DNA from: JADLCB01 sp964398315
GTDB taxonomy: Bacteria; Planctomycetota; Phycisphaerae; Tepidisphaerales; Tepidisphaeraceae
Assembly (NCBI GenBank): GCA_964398315.1
Contig: CAYNMV010000014.1
Span: 9,202 to 73,201 of the forward strand
DNA: 64,000 bases
Direction: 5' to 3'
In this document: positions 38,956 through 46,438 of the stretch, piece by piece
Layout of the letters: each line of letters opens with the position of its first letter
How positions within the stretch are numbered: position 1 is the stretch's first letter
The notes under the pieces: generated by a model
Told to the model about the DNA's origin: nothing
Databases searched by the model: none
Seen by the model: only the letters and a program-made list of their open reading frames with translations
Program-made: the position numbers and the translations under genes

Positions 38956-39727
38956 ATCCAGTCTCCTCACTTTTTATCTGGAAATGCAAAGCCGCCTCCG
39001 GACGGCTGCTTGCAGATTTGGGTTGACGAGGTGCTTGCTGTGGCAGGACCCCGCTGTCGATCACGAACAATGCCTCGCGCATGCTGAATCGGATGTGGCG
39101 GCGCAGCATCCGCATCGCCGCGCCGGCGTTGCGACGGCGAATGGCCGAGAGGATGCGGGCGTGGTACAGCCAGGTCCAGGCGACGTGATGCAGGTCGCGC
39201 CGATGGCTGTCCAGGCCGAATGCGCGATGGCGCAGCAGGACATCGCTGAGAATTTTTGACGCGGATTCGTTCTGGCCGGCCGCGATGATCAGTTCATGGA
39301 ACGCCAGGTCGGCTGCCAGGAACGCCTGCTGCTCGGCGACGCTCATGCAGTCCTGGCCGGTATCGCGGAAGGCCCGCACCAGATGGCGCATCTCATCCAC
39401 ATGGGACTGGAGCTGGACGATCTGCCGCGGGCGCATCAGGCGGGTGGCCTTGGCGACCAGCATCGTCTCCAACGCCAGGCGGACCTCGTACATCTCGACC
39501 AGTTGCTGGCGGTTGGGGGTGGCGACGAACGTGCCGCTGTTGGCAACCTGGACCAGCAGGCCGTCGTTGCGGAGGCGATGAATGGCCTCGCGCACGGGGG
39601 TGCGGCTGCCGATTCCAAGTTCTTTCGCCAGGCGGGATTCGGAGATTTTCTGGCCCACCTTGAGCTCGCGTGAAACGAGCATCTGGTGGATGCGGTGATA
39701 GGCCTTGTCGCTGAGGAGGGCGCTCAT
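38948..39727 (-). CDS. GntR-family regulator, FadR/FCD type
   Basis: A 259-residue repressor. The winged helix-turn-helix (about 12-70) contains ISESRLAKELGIGSRTPVREAIHRLRNDGLL, split here only by description, with the usual TPVREA recognition stretch. The C-terminal FCD domain (about 80-225) is all helical, with Asp/His-rich positions (LAFHELI, HHVAWTWLYH) that bind a metal and a carboxylate effector in this family. Immediately upstream are a strong promoter and three phased direct repeats, so autorepression is likely. It overlaps the PEP-CTERM gene by 8 bases; sugar acids are a common effector class. Confidence 0.9.
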   Translation of the reverse strand: MSALLSDKAYHRIHQMLVSRELKVGQKISESRLAKELGIGSRTPVREAIHRLRNDGLLVQVANSGTFVATPNRQQLVEMYEVRLALETMLVAKATRLMRPRQIVQLQSHVDEMRHLVRAFRDTGQDCMSVAEQQAFLAADLAFHELIIAAGQNESASKILSDVLLRHRAFGLDSHRRDLHHVAWTWLYHARILSAIRRRNAGAAMRMLRRHIRFSMREALFVIDSGVLPQQAPRQPKSASSRPEAALHFQIKSEETGYE

Positions 39728-39728
39728 C

Positions 39729-39779
39729 GAAATACCAGAAGCTAGAACTGGAATACCACTTTCTGAAACTAGAATATCA
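39729..39779 (-). promoter_or_regulatory. Three phased operator repeats for the GntR regulator
   Basis: On the minus strand TGATATTCT (39779-39771), TGGTATTCC (39758-39750) and TGGTATTTC (39737-39729) repeat with a spacing of exactly 21 bases, two helix turns. The first copy covers the -10 element; the last ends one base before the start codon. TGGTATTCCA is close to the palindrome TGGTATACCA seen for FCD-type GntR regulators. This suggests cooperative binding and autorepression. Confidence 0.6.
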
Positions 39780-39798
39780 CCAGTTTGCGGCCTGTCAA
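39771..39798 (-). promoter_or_regulatory. Promoter of the GntR/PEP-CTERM operon
   Basis: On the minus strand a perfect TTGACA (39798-39793), a 16-base spacer and TATTCT (39776-39771). Expected start of transcription is near 39764, giving a leader of about 37 bases. The -10 is embedded in the first operator repeat. Confidence 0.7.
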
Positions 39799-39958
39799 TT
39801 TTTTCTGTGAATGGTGCAGGATGAGACAGGCAGCAGCGCCAGCGCCCAGCCTGGCCGCCTGAGCTATCTCAGGGCGTACATAGGGCGGGTGCGGTGCGGG
39901 CTTCACAGCCCGGCGGCGGATGGCAGTTCGGGGGGGAGGGCGGAAGGGCGGGAATGCA

Positions 39959-39991
39959 ACGACGCCCGTGGAGGCGTTCCACGGGCGTCGT
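39959..39991 (-). terminator. Perfect hairpin after rpsG
   Basis: Arms 39959-39972 and 39978-39991 are perfectly complementary over 14 bp, with a 5-base loop. It begins 30 bases after the rpsG stop. There is no real U tract on the minus strand. It likely ends the rpsL operon. Confidence 0.6.
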
Positions 39992-40021
39992 CGGTGTTTT
40001 CGGTTATCAACTGCCGCCGTG

Positions 40022-40498
40022 TTACCACGCGAAGTGGGCGAAGGCCTTGTTGGCATCGGCCATGCGGTGGGTTTGCTCGCGGGTGGCGATGGCCTTGCCT
40101 TCCTTGCGGTAGGCGGCCATCAGTTCATCGGCAAGGCGCTGGGCCATGGGCCGGCCGGACTGCTCGCGGCAGGCGTTGAGGATCCAGCGGAAGGCCAGCG
40201 ACTGCTGGCGCTTCTTGTTGACCTGCATGGGCACCTGGTAGTTGGCGCCGCCGACACGCTTGGAGCGGACCTCAACGAACGGCTTGACGTTATTGAGGGC
40301 GGTCTCGAACAGCTCCAGCGGGGGCACATCCTTGTTCTTCTTGGCGATGATGTCCATCGCCTCGTAGAAGATGCGCTGGGCGACCTGCTTCTTGCCATCG
40401 TACATCAGGCAATTGATGAACTTGCTGACGAGCTTGCTGTTGAAGCGGGGATCGGGCTTGAGGATGGATTCGGAGGCGGTGAATCGCTTGTACGCCAT
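40022..40498 (-). CDS. rpsG: 30S ribosomal protein S7
   Basis: S7 nucleates assembly of the 30S head by binding 16S rRNA. The 158 residues match the normal length, beginning MAYKRFTASESI after a start at 40498; an ATG at 40510 is four codons upstream. Conserved stretches include KFINCLMYDGKK, ALNNVKPFVEVRSKRVGG and ANYQVPMQV. It is the last gene of the rpsL operon, separated from rpsL by 386 bases that hold a small membrane peptide. No fusA or tuf follows; a strong hairpin comes instead. Confidence 0.97.
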   Translation of the reverse strand: MAYKRFTASESILKPDPRFNSKLVSKFINCLMYDGKKQVAQRIFYEAMDIIAKKNKDVPPLELFETALNNVKPFVEVRSKRVGGANYQVPMQVNKKRQQSLAFRWILNACREQSGRPMAQRLADELMAAYRKEGKAIATREQTHRMADANKAFAHFAW

Positions 40499-40686
40499 GA
40501 CTTTTCTCAATCTCGGGCTTGGCCCGGGTTGATACTCCGATCGACCGGATCGGCGCGGCGAGTCGGGAAGACTGCGTAAATTAATAAAGTTTCTTAATTA
40601 ATTCCCGGCGTGCCGCAGAACGGCGGGGCCGGGGATGTCAGTTTATTGCGTTGCGGCGACCGGGGCGGCCCGCCTGCGTGCTGTGG

Positions 40687-40818
40687 TCAGGCGTTGCGCT
40701 TCAGCCACCAGATGCCCACAATAATGGCGGCGATGAAGAAGCAGCCCATGAAGATCAGGTGGCCGTAATGGCTCTGCACCTGGGCGACATCGGATGCCTG
40801 TTCCGCCAGCAGCCACAT
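40687..40818 (-). CDS. 43-residue membrane peptide inside the str operon
   Basis: A 43-codon frame from the ATG at 40818. The N-terminus is polar (MWLLAEQASDVAQVQSHYG), then one membrane helix (LIFMGCFFIAAIIVGIWW) and a basic end (LKRNA), predicting a single-pass protein with its C-terminus inside. An AGG in ACAGG sits 7 bases before the ATG. It lies between rpsL and rpsG on the same strand, so it should be translated with ribosomal proteins. No family is recognised; the intact frame, helix and ribosome site are the evidence. Confidence 0.6.
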   Translation of the reverse strand: MWLLAEQASDVAQVQSHYGHLIFMGCFFIAAIIVGIWWLKRNA

Positions 40819-40884
40819 GGGTGAAACCTGTCCTGTTGGCCCGGTCTGGCCGCGGTTCAGCAGCCTGCGGGGGCCGGGCGAAGG

Positions 40885-41256
40885 TTACTTGCCCTTCTTG
40901 GCGCCATACTTCGAGCGCCCGCGCTTGCGGCCTTCGACGCCCAGCGTATCGAGCGTGCCGCGGACAATATGATACCGCACGCCCGGCAGATCGCGCACAC
41001 GGCCGCCGCGCACCAGTACGATACTGTGCTCCTGCAGGTTGTGTTCCTCGCCGGGGATGTACGCCGTCACTTCGCGGCCGTTGCTCAGGCGCACGCGGGC
41101 AATCTTGCGCAGCGCCGAGTTCGGCTTCTTGGGCGTCATCGTCTTGACCTGCAAACACACCCCGCGCTTCTGCGGATTGCTTTCCAGATCCTTGTTCTTC
41201 TTGATCTTGGACAAGCTCCGACGCGGTTTGTTCACCAACTGATTGATCGTGGGCAT
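40885..41256 (-). CDS. rpsL: 30S ribosomal protein S12
   Basis: S12 sits at the decoding centre. The 123 residues match the bacterial length. The conserved stretches KTMTPKKPNSALRK and VRYHIVRGTLDTLGVEGR are intact; lysine is present at the positions around 43-44 where streptomycin-resistance changes arise, so a sensitive form is expected. It is the first gene of the operon, with a promoter about 75 bases upstream and a small hairpin in the leader (41304-41320). Confidence 0.97.
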   Translation of the reverse strand: MPTINQLVNKPRRSLSKIKKNKDLESNPQKRGVCLQVKTMTPKKPNSALRKIARVRLSNGREVTAYIPGEEHNLQEHSIVLVRGGRVRDLPGVRYHIVRGTLDTLGVEGRKRGRSKYGAKKGK

Positions 41257-41303
41257 CTATCTTCCTTCAACAGGATGCATCCGGTACGCGCAAAACAAAG
41301 AAT

Positions 41304-41320
41304 CCCCTCTGCCCGAGGGG
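41304..41320 (-). other. Leader hairpin of the rpsL mRNA
   Basis: CCCCTC (41304-41309) pairs with GAGGGG (41315-41320) around a 5-base loop, within the leader between the promoter and rpsL. It could be an mRNA stabiliser or a site for ribosomal-protein autocontrol; the stem is short, so this is tentative. Confidence 0.3.
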
Positions 41321-41328
41321 AGTTCCCC

Positions 41329-41356
41329 ATTATAGAACGTGCCGCCCGCGACGCAA
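41329..41356 (-). promoter_or_regulatory. Promoter of the rpsL operon
   Basis: On the minus strand a perfect TATAAT (41334-41329) with TTGCGT (41356-41351) 16 bases upstream. The start of transcription would fall near 41322, giving a leader of about 65 bases. TTGCxx -35 elements recur at 43543 and 63892. Confidence 0.6.
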
Positions 41357-41506
41357 GGTCACCTTCACAATGCAAGAACCCTCCTCGTGCCGATCGCAGG
41401 GCGGCTGCCCACCGGGCAGGCACTGTGCCGCCACCAGTCCTCCCCGCAAAGCGTCAAGCCGGCGGCACCTGCCCATTCTTCGCAATTTCTCGATAAAATC
41501 CCGCCT

Positions 41507-42499
41507 TCACCTTTGGGCCGCCAGCGCAGGCCCCTGCGTCACCGGCTGGTTCAAAAACGGCACCAGCCGCCAGTCCTCCGACAGCTCATCAATCCGCCTG
41601 ACCACCTCCTCAGGCAACTGCCGGTCGGCGATTTCATACATCACCCGGAAATGCTCCACCTTCGATCCCCCCAGGATCGCCGTCGTCACCACCGGCTTGG
41701 CCATCAGCCAGAGCATCGCCAGTTGCGGCAATGACACACCCTCCTCGCCGGCAATTTCCTGCAATTCTTCCAGCGCTGTGAACGTCTTCGGGTTCTTCAG
41801 ATAGCGATCCAGTTCCCCATCTGCCCCCCGCGACCCCGGCGGCGGGGCATCCTCCTGCGTATACTTGCCCGACAGCACACCGCCACACAGCGGCCCATAC
41901 ACCATCATCGCCACGTTGAACCGCCGGCAGAACGGCACCGTCTCCAGCTCCACGATCCGGTCAAAAATGTTGTACCGGCACTGGATCGACACGATCGGCT
42001 CCCATCCGTGCCACTGCCCCAGTCCGATCATGTATGCCATCTGCCACGCGTAGTGGTTCGACACCCCCACGTACCGAACCTTCCCCGCCCGCACCGCCTG
42101 GTCCAGCGTGGCCATCACCTCCTGCACCGGCGTCTCCGGGTCCGGGTGATGCAGTTGATACAAGTCAACGTAATCCGTCTTCAGCAGCCGCAGGCTCCGC
42201 TCCAGCGAGTGCAGCAGGTTCACCCGGCTGTTGCGGCCCACCTTCCCGCCGCGGGCGCGCCGGGTATACACCTTCGTCGCCAGGTAGACCGACTCGCGCC
42301 GGCCATCGAGGATCTGCCCCAGCAGCGCTTCGCTCTCACCGTAGCTCTCGGCCGTGTCGATGAAGTTCACCCCCGCATCCAGCGCTTCATCCACCGCCCG
42401 CTGCGCTGCCGCCAGGTCCATCTTCGGCCCGAACATCATCGCCCCCAGGCACATCCGCGATACCTGCATCCCGCTGTTGCCAAACGCCACATACTGCAT
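41507..42499 (-). CDS. Aldo/keto reductase
   Basis: A 330-residue NADPH-dependent oxidoreductase with the (beta/alpha)8 fold. The catalytic tetrad is visible: Asp48 and Tyr53 in FIDTAESYG, Lys76 in ATKVYT and His117 in LYQLHHPD. The sequence is of the AKR11/YajO-like group that acts on sugar or aromatic aldehydes; substrate unknown. GGGAAGGGA precedes the ATG. No partner genes are nearby. Confidence 0.92.
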   Translation of the reverse strand: MQYVAFGNSGMQVSRMCLGAMMFGPKMDLAAAQRAVDEALDAGVNFIDTAESYGESEALLGQILDGRRESVYLATKVYTRRARGGKVGRNSRVNLLHSLERSLRLLKTDYVDLYQLHHPDPETPVQEVMATLDQAVRAGKVRYVGVSNHYAWQMAYMIGLGQWHGWEPIVSIQCRYNIFDRIVELETVPFCRRFNVAMMVYGPLCGGVLSGKYTQEDAPPPGSRGADGELDRYLKNPKTFTALEELQEIAGEEGVSLPQLAMLWLMAKPVVTTAILGGSKVEHFRVMYEIADRQLPEEVVRRIDELSEDWRLVPFLNQPVTQGPALAAQR

Positions 42500-42736
42500 G
42501 ATCCCTTCCCTTCAAATCGCCACCGTATCGTATGAAGCCTTGAACCACAGCAGCGCGCTATCCCGCCCATTCGTTGGCGGCTTTGCGCCACCCGCGTCCC
42601 ACCGGCCGCCGCCGCTCCGCCAGGTGCTGCGGTCGCATCCTACCCCCGCTCCCGGCCACCGGGCACCCGCGAAATCTCCCCTCACCACTGCCATTCACGC
42701 GGCCTTCATGTTGCAGACTGCCGGCCGCTGTCGTGC

Positions 42737-42836
42737 NNNNNNNNNNNNNNNNNNNNNNNNNNNNNNNNNNNNNNNNNNNNNNNNNNNNNNNNNNNNNNNN
42801 NNNNNNNNNNNNNNNNNNNNNNNNNNNNNNNNNNNN
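42737..42836. other. Run of exactly 100 N (scaffold gap)
   Basis: Exactly 100 N, the conventional length for a gap of unknown size. The distance and even the adjacency of the two sides should be treated with care. Confidence 0.95.
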
Positions 42837-42861
42837 GCCGTCCGCAGGACCCGGACGCAGC

Positions 42862-42890
42862 TTGTCACTCTCTCATTCCCGCCGTACCTT
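42862..42890 (+). promoter_or_regulatory. Promoter for a leaderless osmC-like mRNA
   Basis: TTGTCA (42862-42867), a 17-base spacer and TACCTT (42885-42890). Seven bases separate it from the ATG at 42898, so the message probably begins at the start codon. No Shine-Dalgarno site is present. Confidence 0.55.
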
Positions 42891-42897
42891 CTGCGGC

Positions 42898-43308
42898 ATG
42901 GTCCAAGTTGACATCACCTACACTGGCGAGCTGCGCTGCCGCGCCACCCATGGCCCCTCCGGCCAGACCCTGCTGACCGATGCCCCGGTGGACAACCATG
43001 GCAAGGGCGAAGCCTTCTCCCCCACGGATCTGGTCGGCACGGCCCTGGTCACCTGCATGTTCACCATCATGGGCATCGTCGCCCAGCGCGAGGGGATCGA
43101 CCTGGCCGGCGCCTCCTGCCGGGTGCTCAAGGAAATGTCGGCCCAGCCGCCGCGCCGAATCGCCACCCTGCACATCGAGTTCGACCTGCCGGTGAAGGTC
43201 ACGATGGAGCAGCGCGTGAAGCTTGAAAACGCCGCCCGCACCTGCCCCGTCCACCGCGCCCTTCACGGCAACGTGGAGATGCCCATGACCTTCCGCTGGG
43301 CCGAGTAG
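42898..43308 (+). CDS. OsmC/Ohr-family peroxide-reducing protein
   Basis: A 136-residue thiol peroxidase-like protein. The two catalytic cysteines are present: Cys53 in LVTCMFT and Cys116 in CPVHRAL. HGPSGQTLLTDAP and FSPTDLVGTAL are typical of the OsmC branch. OsmC/Ohr proteins reduce organic hydroperoxides, usually with lipoyl cofactors, in the cytoplasm. It starts 61 bases after the assembly gap and is preceded by a leaderless-type promoter. Confidence 0.9.
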   Translation: MVQVDITYTGELRCRATHGPSGQTLLTDAPVDNHGKGEAFSPTDLVGTALVTCMFTIMGIVAQREGIDLAGASCRVLKEMSAQPPRRIATLHIEFDLPVKVTMEQRVKLENAARTCPVHRALHGNVEMPMTFRWAE

Positions 43309-43316
43309 TCGGCCAT

Positions 43317-43354
43317 TGCGAGAGGAGCACACCCGTGCGAGAGGAGCACACCCG
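43317..43354 (+). repeat. Two tandem copies of a 19-base unit
   Basis: Two perfect copies of TGCGAGAGGAGCACACCCG start 8 bases after the OsmC stop. Function unknown; possibly replication slippage. The rest of the 270-base spacer shows no gene. Confidence 0.7.
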
Positions 43355-43542
43355 CGCGGGGGAATCGTGCGCCATGCGCTTCATACGTTGTGCGCTTCCT
43401 GCGTACGCCCTTATCCTGCCCGCCTGCACTGGCGCCCGGTCAGGTGGTCCGCCGCCCATCGCCGCGGCCAACTTGCGCGCGATCCGTTCACAGGCATGCA
43501 CCTGGCCAGCATGCACATGGCGCAGCCGCCCCGTGAATCCCT

Positions 43543-43571
43543 TTGCGTTTTCGCCCTCCGCGGTTCATAGT
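43543..43571 (+). promoter_or_regulatory. Promoter for a leaderless GlmU-like mRNA
   Basis: TTGCGT (43543-43548), a 17-base spacer and CATAGT (43566-43571), ending 8 bases before the ATG at 43580. No Shine-Dalgarno site is present. Confidence 0.45.
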
Positions 43572-43579
43572 ACCTGCCC

Positions 43580-44833
43580 ATGCACGTGGTGATCTTCGAG
43601 GATGATCTGTGGCCGCGGCTGGCGCCGTTGTCGCTGAGTCGGCCGGTGTTCACGCTGGCCACGGGGATGTCGAGTTTGCTGGAGAAGCAGATTCGCCATC
43701 TCGCCCCCACGCGGCTGACGCTGTGGGTGCGCGATGAGCTGGCCGAGTACTGCCGTGAGAGCCTGGTGGGCAAGATCGGCATCACAACCCTGGTCAACGA
43801 GCCGCTGCCCGATGAGCGTGTTGCCCTGATCAACGGCCGCACGCTCCATTACACCCGCTACCGCATTCCCGCGGCCGATGGGGCGGTGGTGGATGCCGAT
43901 GACCGCGTGCGCACCGCCTTCTGCCGGGTGCCGGGGCTGGTGCATACCGACGCCCTGAACCAGACCGATCGCTGGCGGCAACTGCTTGACCTGCCGCGCA
44001 TCGAGCCGCAGACCAAGCTGGTATCCGCCCTGTGGGACCTGATCGCCTGGAACCGTGAATCGCTGCGGATGGATGCCCGCGAGCTGCGCGGGCTGGCCAA
44101 TGTCGAATCGGCCGGGCCGTATGATCTGCTCAACCCCAGGGAGATCTGGCGCAGCGAGGAGGTGAAGATCGAGGCGGGATGCGTGCTGGATGCCCGCGAG
44201 GGGCCGATCGTGCTGGGTGATGGGGCGACGCTGGGAGCCAACACGGTGATCAAGGGCCCGGCCTTCATCGGCCCCTACACCTGGATCCGCCCGCTGTCGC
44301 TGATCCGCCCCGGTACCACCGTCGGCACGATGTGCCGGGTGGGCGGCGAGATCTCCAACTCGATCCTGCTGGGCTGGTCCAACAAGACCCACGATGGCTA
44401 CCTGGGCGACAGCTACGTGGGCAAGTGGGTGAACCTGGGCGCGCTGACCACCACCAGCAATGTCAAGAACACGCTGGGTGAGATCGACATCGATTTCGGC
44501 GCAGAGCGGGTCAGCACCGGCAGCGCGCACCTGGGCGCGCTGATCGGCGATCACGTCAAAACCGCCATCCTCACCCGCCTGATGAGCGGTGGCTATGTCG
44601 GCTTCAACAGCATGATCGCCTGCTCGCAGATCCCGCCCCGGCATGTGCCCAGCATGAGCTTCATCACCGATAAGGGCACCGCGCCCTATGACCTGGAGAA
44701 GGCCATGACGGTGGCGCAGCGCATGTTTGCCCTGCGCGAACGGCCCTGGAACCAGATGGAGGAGCGGGTTTTCCGCTACGCCGCACGCATTGCGGCGACT
44801 GTGGAAGGTCGGGCAGGAACCGGCGGGACGTAA
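43580..44833 (+). CDS. GlmU-like sugar nucleotidyltransferase/acetyltransferase
   Basis: A 417-residue protein of the alternative GlmU family found in Bacteroidetes and Planctomycetes. The N-terminal part (MHVVIFEDDLWPRLAPLSLSRP) replaces the classical uridylyltransferase fold signature; the C-terminal half is a left-handed beta-helix with hexapeptide repeats such as VLGDGATLGANTVIKGPAFIGP. NKTHDGYLGDSYVGKWVNLGALTT, described here without the full run, resembles the GlmU acetyltransferase active site (H and N residues). It probably makes UDP-GlcNAc or a related sugar nucleotide for envelope glycans. The N-terminal transferase lacks the usual GxGTR loop. Confidence 0.82.
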   Translation: MHVVIFEDDLWPRLAPLSLSRPVFTLATGMSSLLEKQIRHLAPTRLTLWVRDELAEYCRESLVGKIGITTLVNEPLPDERVALINGRTLHYTRYRIPAADGAVVDADDRVRTAFCRVPGLVHTDALNQTDRWRQLLDLPRIEPQTKLVSALWDLIAWNRESLRMDARELRGLANVESAGPYDLLNPREIWRSEEVKIEAGCVLDAREGPIVLGDGATLGANTVIKGPAFIGPYTWIRPLSLIRPGTTVGTMCRVGGEISNSILLGWSNKTHDGYLGDSYVGKWVNLGALTTTSNVKNTLGEIDIDFGAERVSTGSAHLGALIGDHVKTAILTRLMSGGYVGFNSMIACSQIPPRHVPSMSFITDKGTAPYDLEKAMTVAQRMFALRERPWNQMEERVFRYAARIAATVEGRAGTGGT

Positions 44834-44916
44834 CCGCCGGCCGAACCGGGCCGGTACCGGGTTTGACCGACTTCCGCATTGTGCATCGTGAGCAGACCCA
44901 TTAAGTTGGCGGCAAC

Positions 44917-45993
44917 ATGCGATGGAACCGCGATAAGATCCTTCAGCGGATTAAACAGCTCTACAAGCAGAACAAGGACCTCTCCTACAACGCCATGTGC
45001 CGTCGGGAGCAGTCACTGGTGTCGGCCTCGGCCTACCACTTCGGCAGCTATCGCCGGGCGGTGGAGCAGGCGGGGATCGACTATGCCGATGTCCTGCGCC
45101 GACCGCGCTGGACCCGGCAGCACATCATCCAGTTGATCAAGGCCGCCCGGCGCAAGGGAGAGGAGTTGCACTGGTCGGCCGTCACCCGCCGGCGCGATGA
45201 GCTGGGCAAGGCGGCCTTCGCCTCCCTCCAGCCGCGCCTGTTCGGGCGCTGGGAGCGCGCGCTGCAGGCGGCGGGGCTGGATGCCGATGAGGTGGCGCGC
45301 TACCGCAAGTGGGACCGCAACAGCATCGTCTTCGAACTGCGCGAGCGGGCACGCAGCGGCGAAGCGCTCAACAGCGGTGCGCTGCAGGCGGAGGAGCCCG
45401 GCCTGCATGCGGCGGCCGTGCGGCATTTCGGCTCATACGATGTCGCCCTGCGCGCTGCCAGGGTCGATCCCAACTCGGTGCGCCGGCGCCGTGCCTGGAA
45501 AAAGGAAGATGTCATCAAGGCGCTCAAGCAGGTCGCCCGTAAGGGCCAGCACATCAGCGACTCTGCGATGCGCAAGGAATCGCCCGCCCTCTACGGCGCG
45601 GCGGTGCGCCTGTTTGGCAGCTTTACCCGCGCCCGCGAGGCCGCCGGCATCCGCTTCAAACGCGGCGGACAAGCCGTCAAAACCCAGCCGGCCAAGGCAA
45701 CGCCCGCCAAAACACGCTCGACCAAGGCACGCTCCACCAAGGAACGCTCCACCAAGGCACGGGCCGCATCCACCACACGCACCCGCTCCACAGCAACCCG
45801 CTCAACCGCCAAGACCAAGGCGGGCGTCACGACAAAGACCAGGAAGACCCAGGCCCGCTCCGCCTCAGCCGCCAAGCGCACGCAGCCGGCCGCCAAGCGC
45901 ACGCAGCCGGCCGCCAAGCGCACGCAAACAGCCGCGAAGCGCACGCGCGCCACGCGATCCACCGCCGGTCGGACACGCAAGACCGCGCGCTGA
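44917..45993 (+). CDS. DNA-binding repeat protein with histone-H1-like tail
   Basis: A 358-residue, very basic protein in two parts. Residues 3-248 are four copies of a unit of about 60: each starts with W plus basic residues, a helix (I..LIKAARRKG), a short linker, then FGSY/FGRW/FGSY/FGSF (42-45, 109-112, 171-174, 233-236) and an A.(Q)AAG ending. This resembles the homing-endonuclease-associated repeat (HNH_repeat), thought to bind DNA. Residues 250-358 are a Lys/Arg/Ala/Thr tail with tandem RSTKA and AAKRTQP units, like bacterial H1 homologues. No nuclease domain is present. A nucleoid or gene-specific DNA-binding role is inferred. Confidence 0.75.
   Translation: MRWNRDKILQRIKQLYKQNKDLSYNAMCRREQSLVSASAYHFGSYRRAVEQAGIDYADVLRRPRWTRQHIIQLIKAARRKGEELHWSAVTRRRDELGKAAFASLQPRLFGRWERALQAAGLDADEVARYRKWDRNSIVFELRERARSGEALNSGALQAEEPGLHAAAVRHFGSYDVALRAARVDPNSVRRRRAWKKEDVIKALKQVARKGQHISDSAMRKESPALYGAAVRLFGSFTRAREAAGIRFKRGGQAVKTQPAKATPAKTRSTKARSTKERSTKARAASTTRTRSTATRSTAKTKAGVTTKTRKTQARSASAAKRTQPAAKRTQPAAKRTQTAAKRTRATRSTAGRTRKTAR
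45715..45945 (+). repeat. In-gene tandem repeats in the H1-like tail
   Basis: Three 15-base units encoding RSTKA/E (45715-45759) and three and a half 21-base units encoding AAKRTQP (45868-45945). Nearly identical DNA copies suggest recent expansion by slippage and likely length variation between strains. Confidence 0.85.
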
Positions 45994-46060
45994 GCGCCCC
46001 GCGCTGCCCCGCGCAAGGGCGGTATGCTGGCAGCACGATCTTCACCCGATCGCGCGATCT

Positions 46061-46330
46061 TCAGAAGACCAGCCCGAACACGCCGCGCAGGATGGCAATC
46101 ACGATCGCCAGCACGCCGATGATGATGGAGAGGATGCTGATCACGCCGCCACGCCGGGCCGGCGAGATGGAGAGCAGGATCCCCAGCACGCCCAGGACGA
46201 TGGCCGCAATCGCCAGCAGCACCTGCATGAATGCGCCGACGAAGAAGCTGCCGATCGCCGCCAGGATGGCCAGGATCGATGGCAGGCTGAATGAGGGGTT
46301 GTCCCGACGATAGCCAAGTGTGTGCGCCAT
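46061..46330 (-). CDS. Small membrane protein with three helices, unknown
   Basis: An 89-residue protein from the ATG at 46330. A short polar N-terminus (MAHTLGYRRDNPSFS) is followed by three hydrophobic stretches (SILAILAAIGSFFVGAFM, LAIAAIVLGVLGILLSI and ISILSIIIGVLAIVIAI), the layout of DUF4190-like small proteins. The longer minus-strand frame continuing to 48568 is a shadow of cinA. No Shine-Dalgarno match is strong. It ends about 70 bases from the H1-like gene, with which it converges. Confidence 0.7.
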   Translation of the reverse strand: MAHTLGYRRDNPSFSLPSILAILAAIGSFFVGAFMQVLLAIAAIVLGVLGILLSISPARRGGVISILSIIIGVLAIVIAILRGVFGLVF

Positions 46331-46438
46331 GCCCTGCTGCGTGCAAGCATCGTGCCAGCCGCGGCCGGCAATCCGCAGCGGCCGGCGGGTGATCCATGCC
46401 CGTCCCGGGCTGCCAGCGGGTACAATCCGCAGCTTCCC

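Larger units (their letters stand above)
42500..42897. other. Intergenic region with assembly gap
   Basis: 398 bases, of which 42737-42836 are N. The real sequence on either side holds no convincing gene. The right end holds the promoter of the OsmC gene. Frames running across the N are artefacts. Confidence 0.7.

Noticed and set aside
42354..43308. Frames running through the N block
   Set aside because: They exist only because N does not encode stops; the gap length is unknown.
43317..43354. Possible CRISPR or attachment site
   Set aside because: Just two tandem copies of 19 bases with no spacer and no integrase or tRNA nearby.
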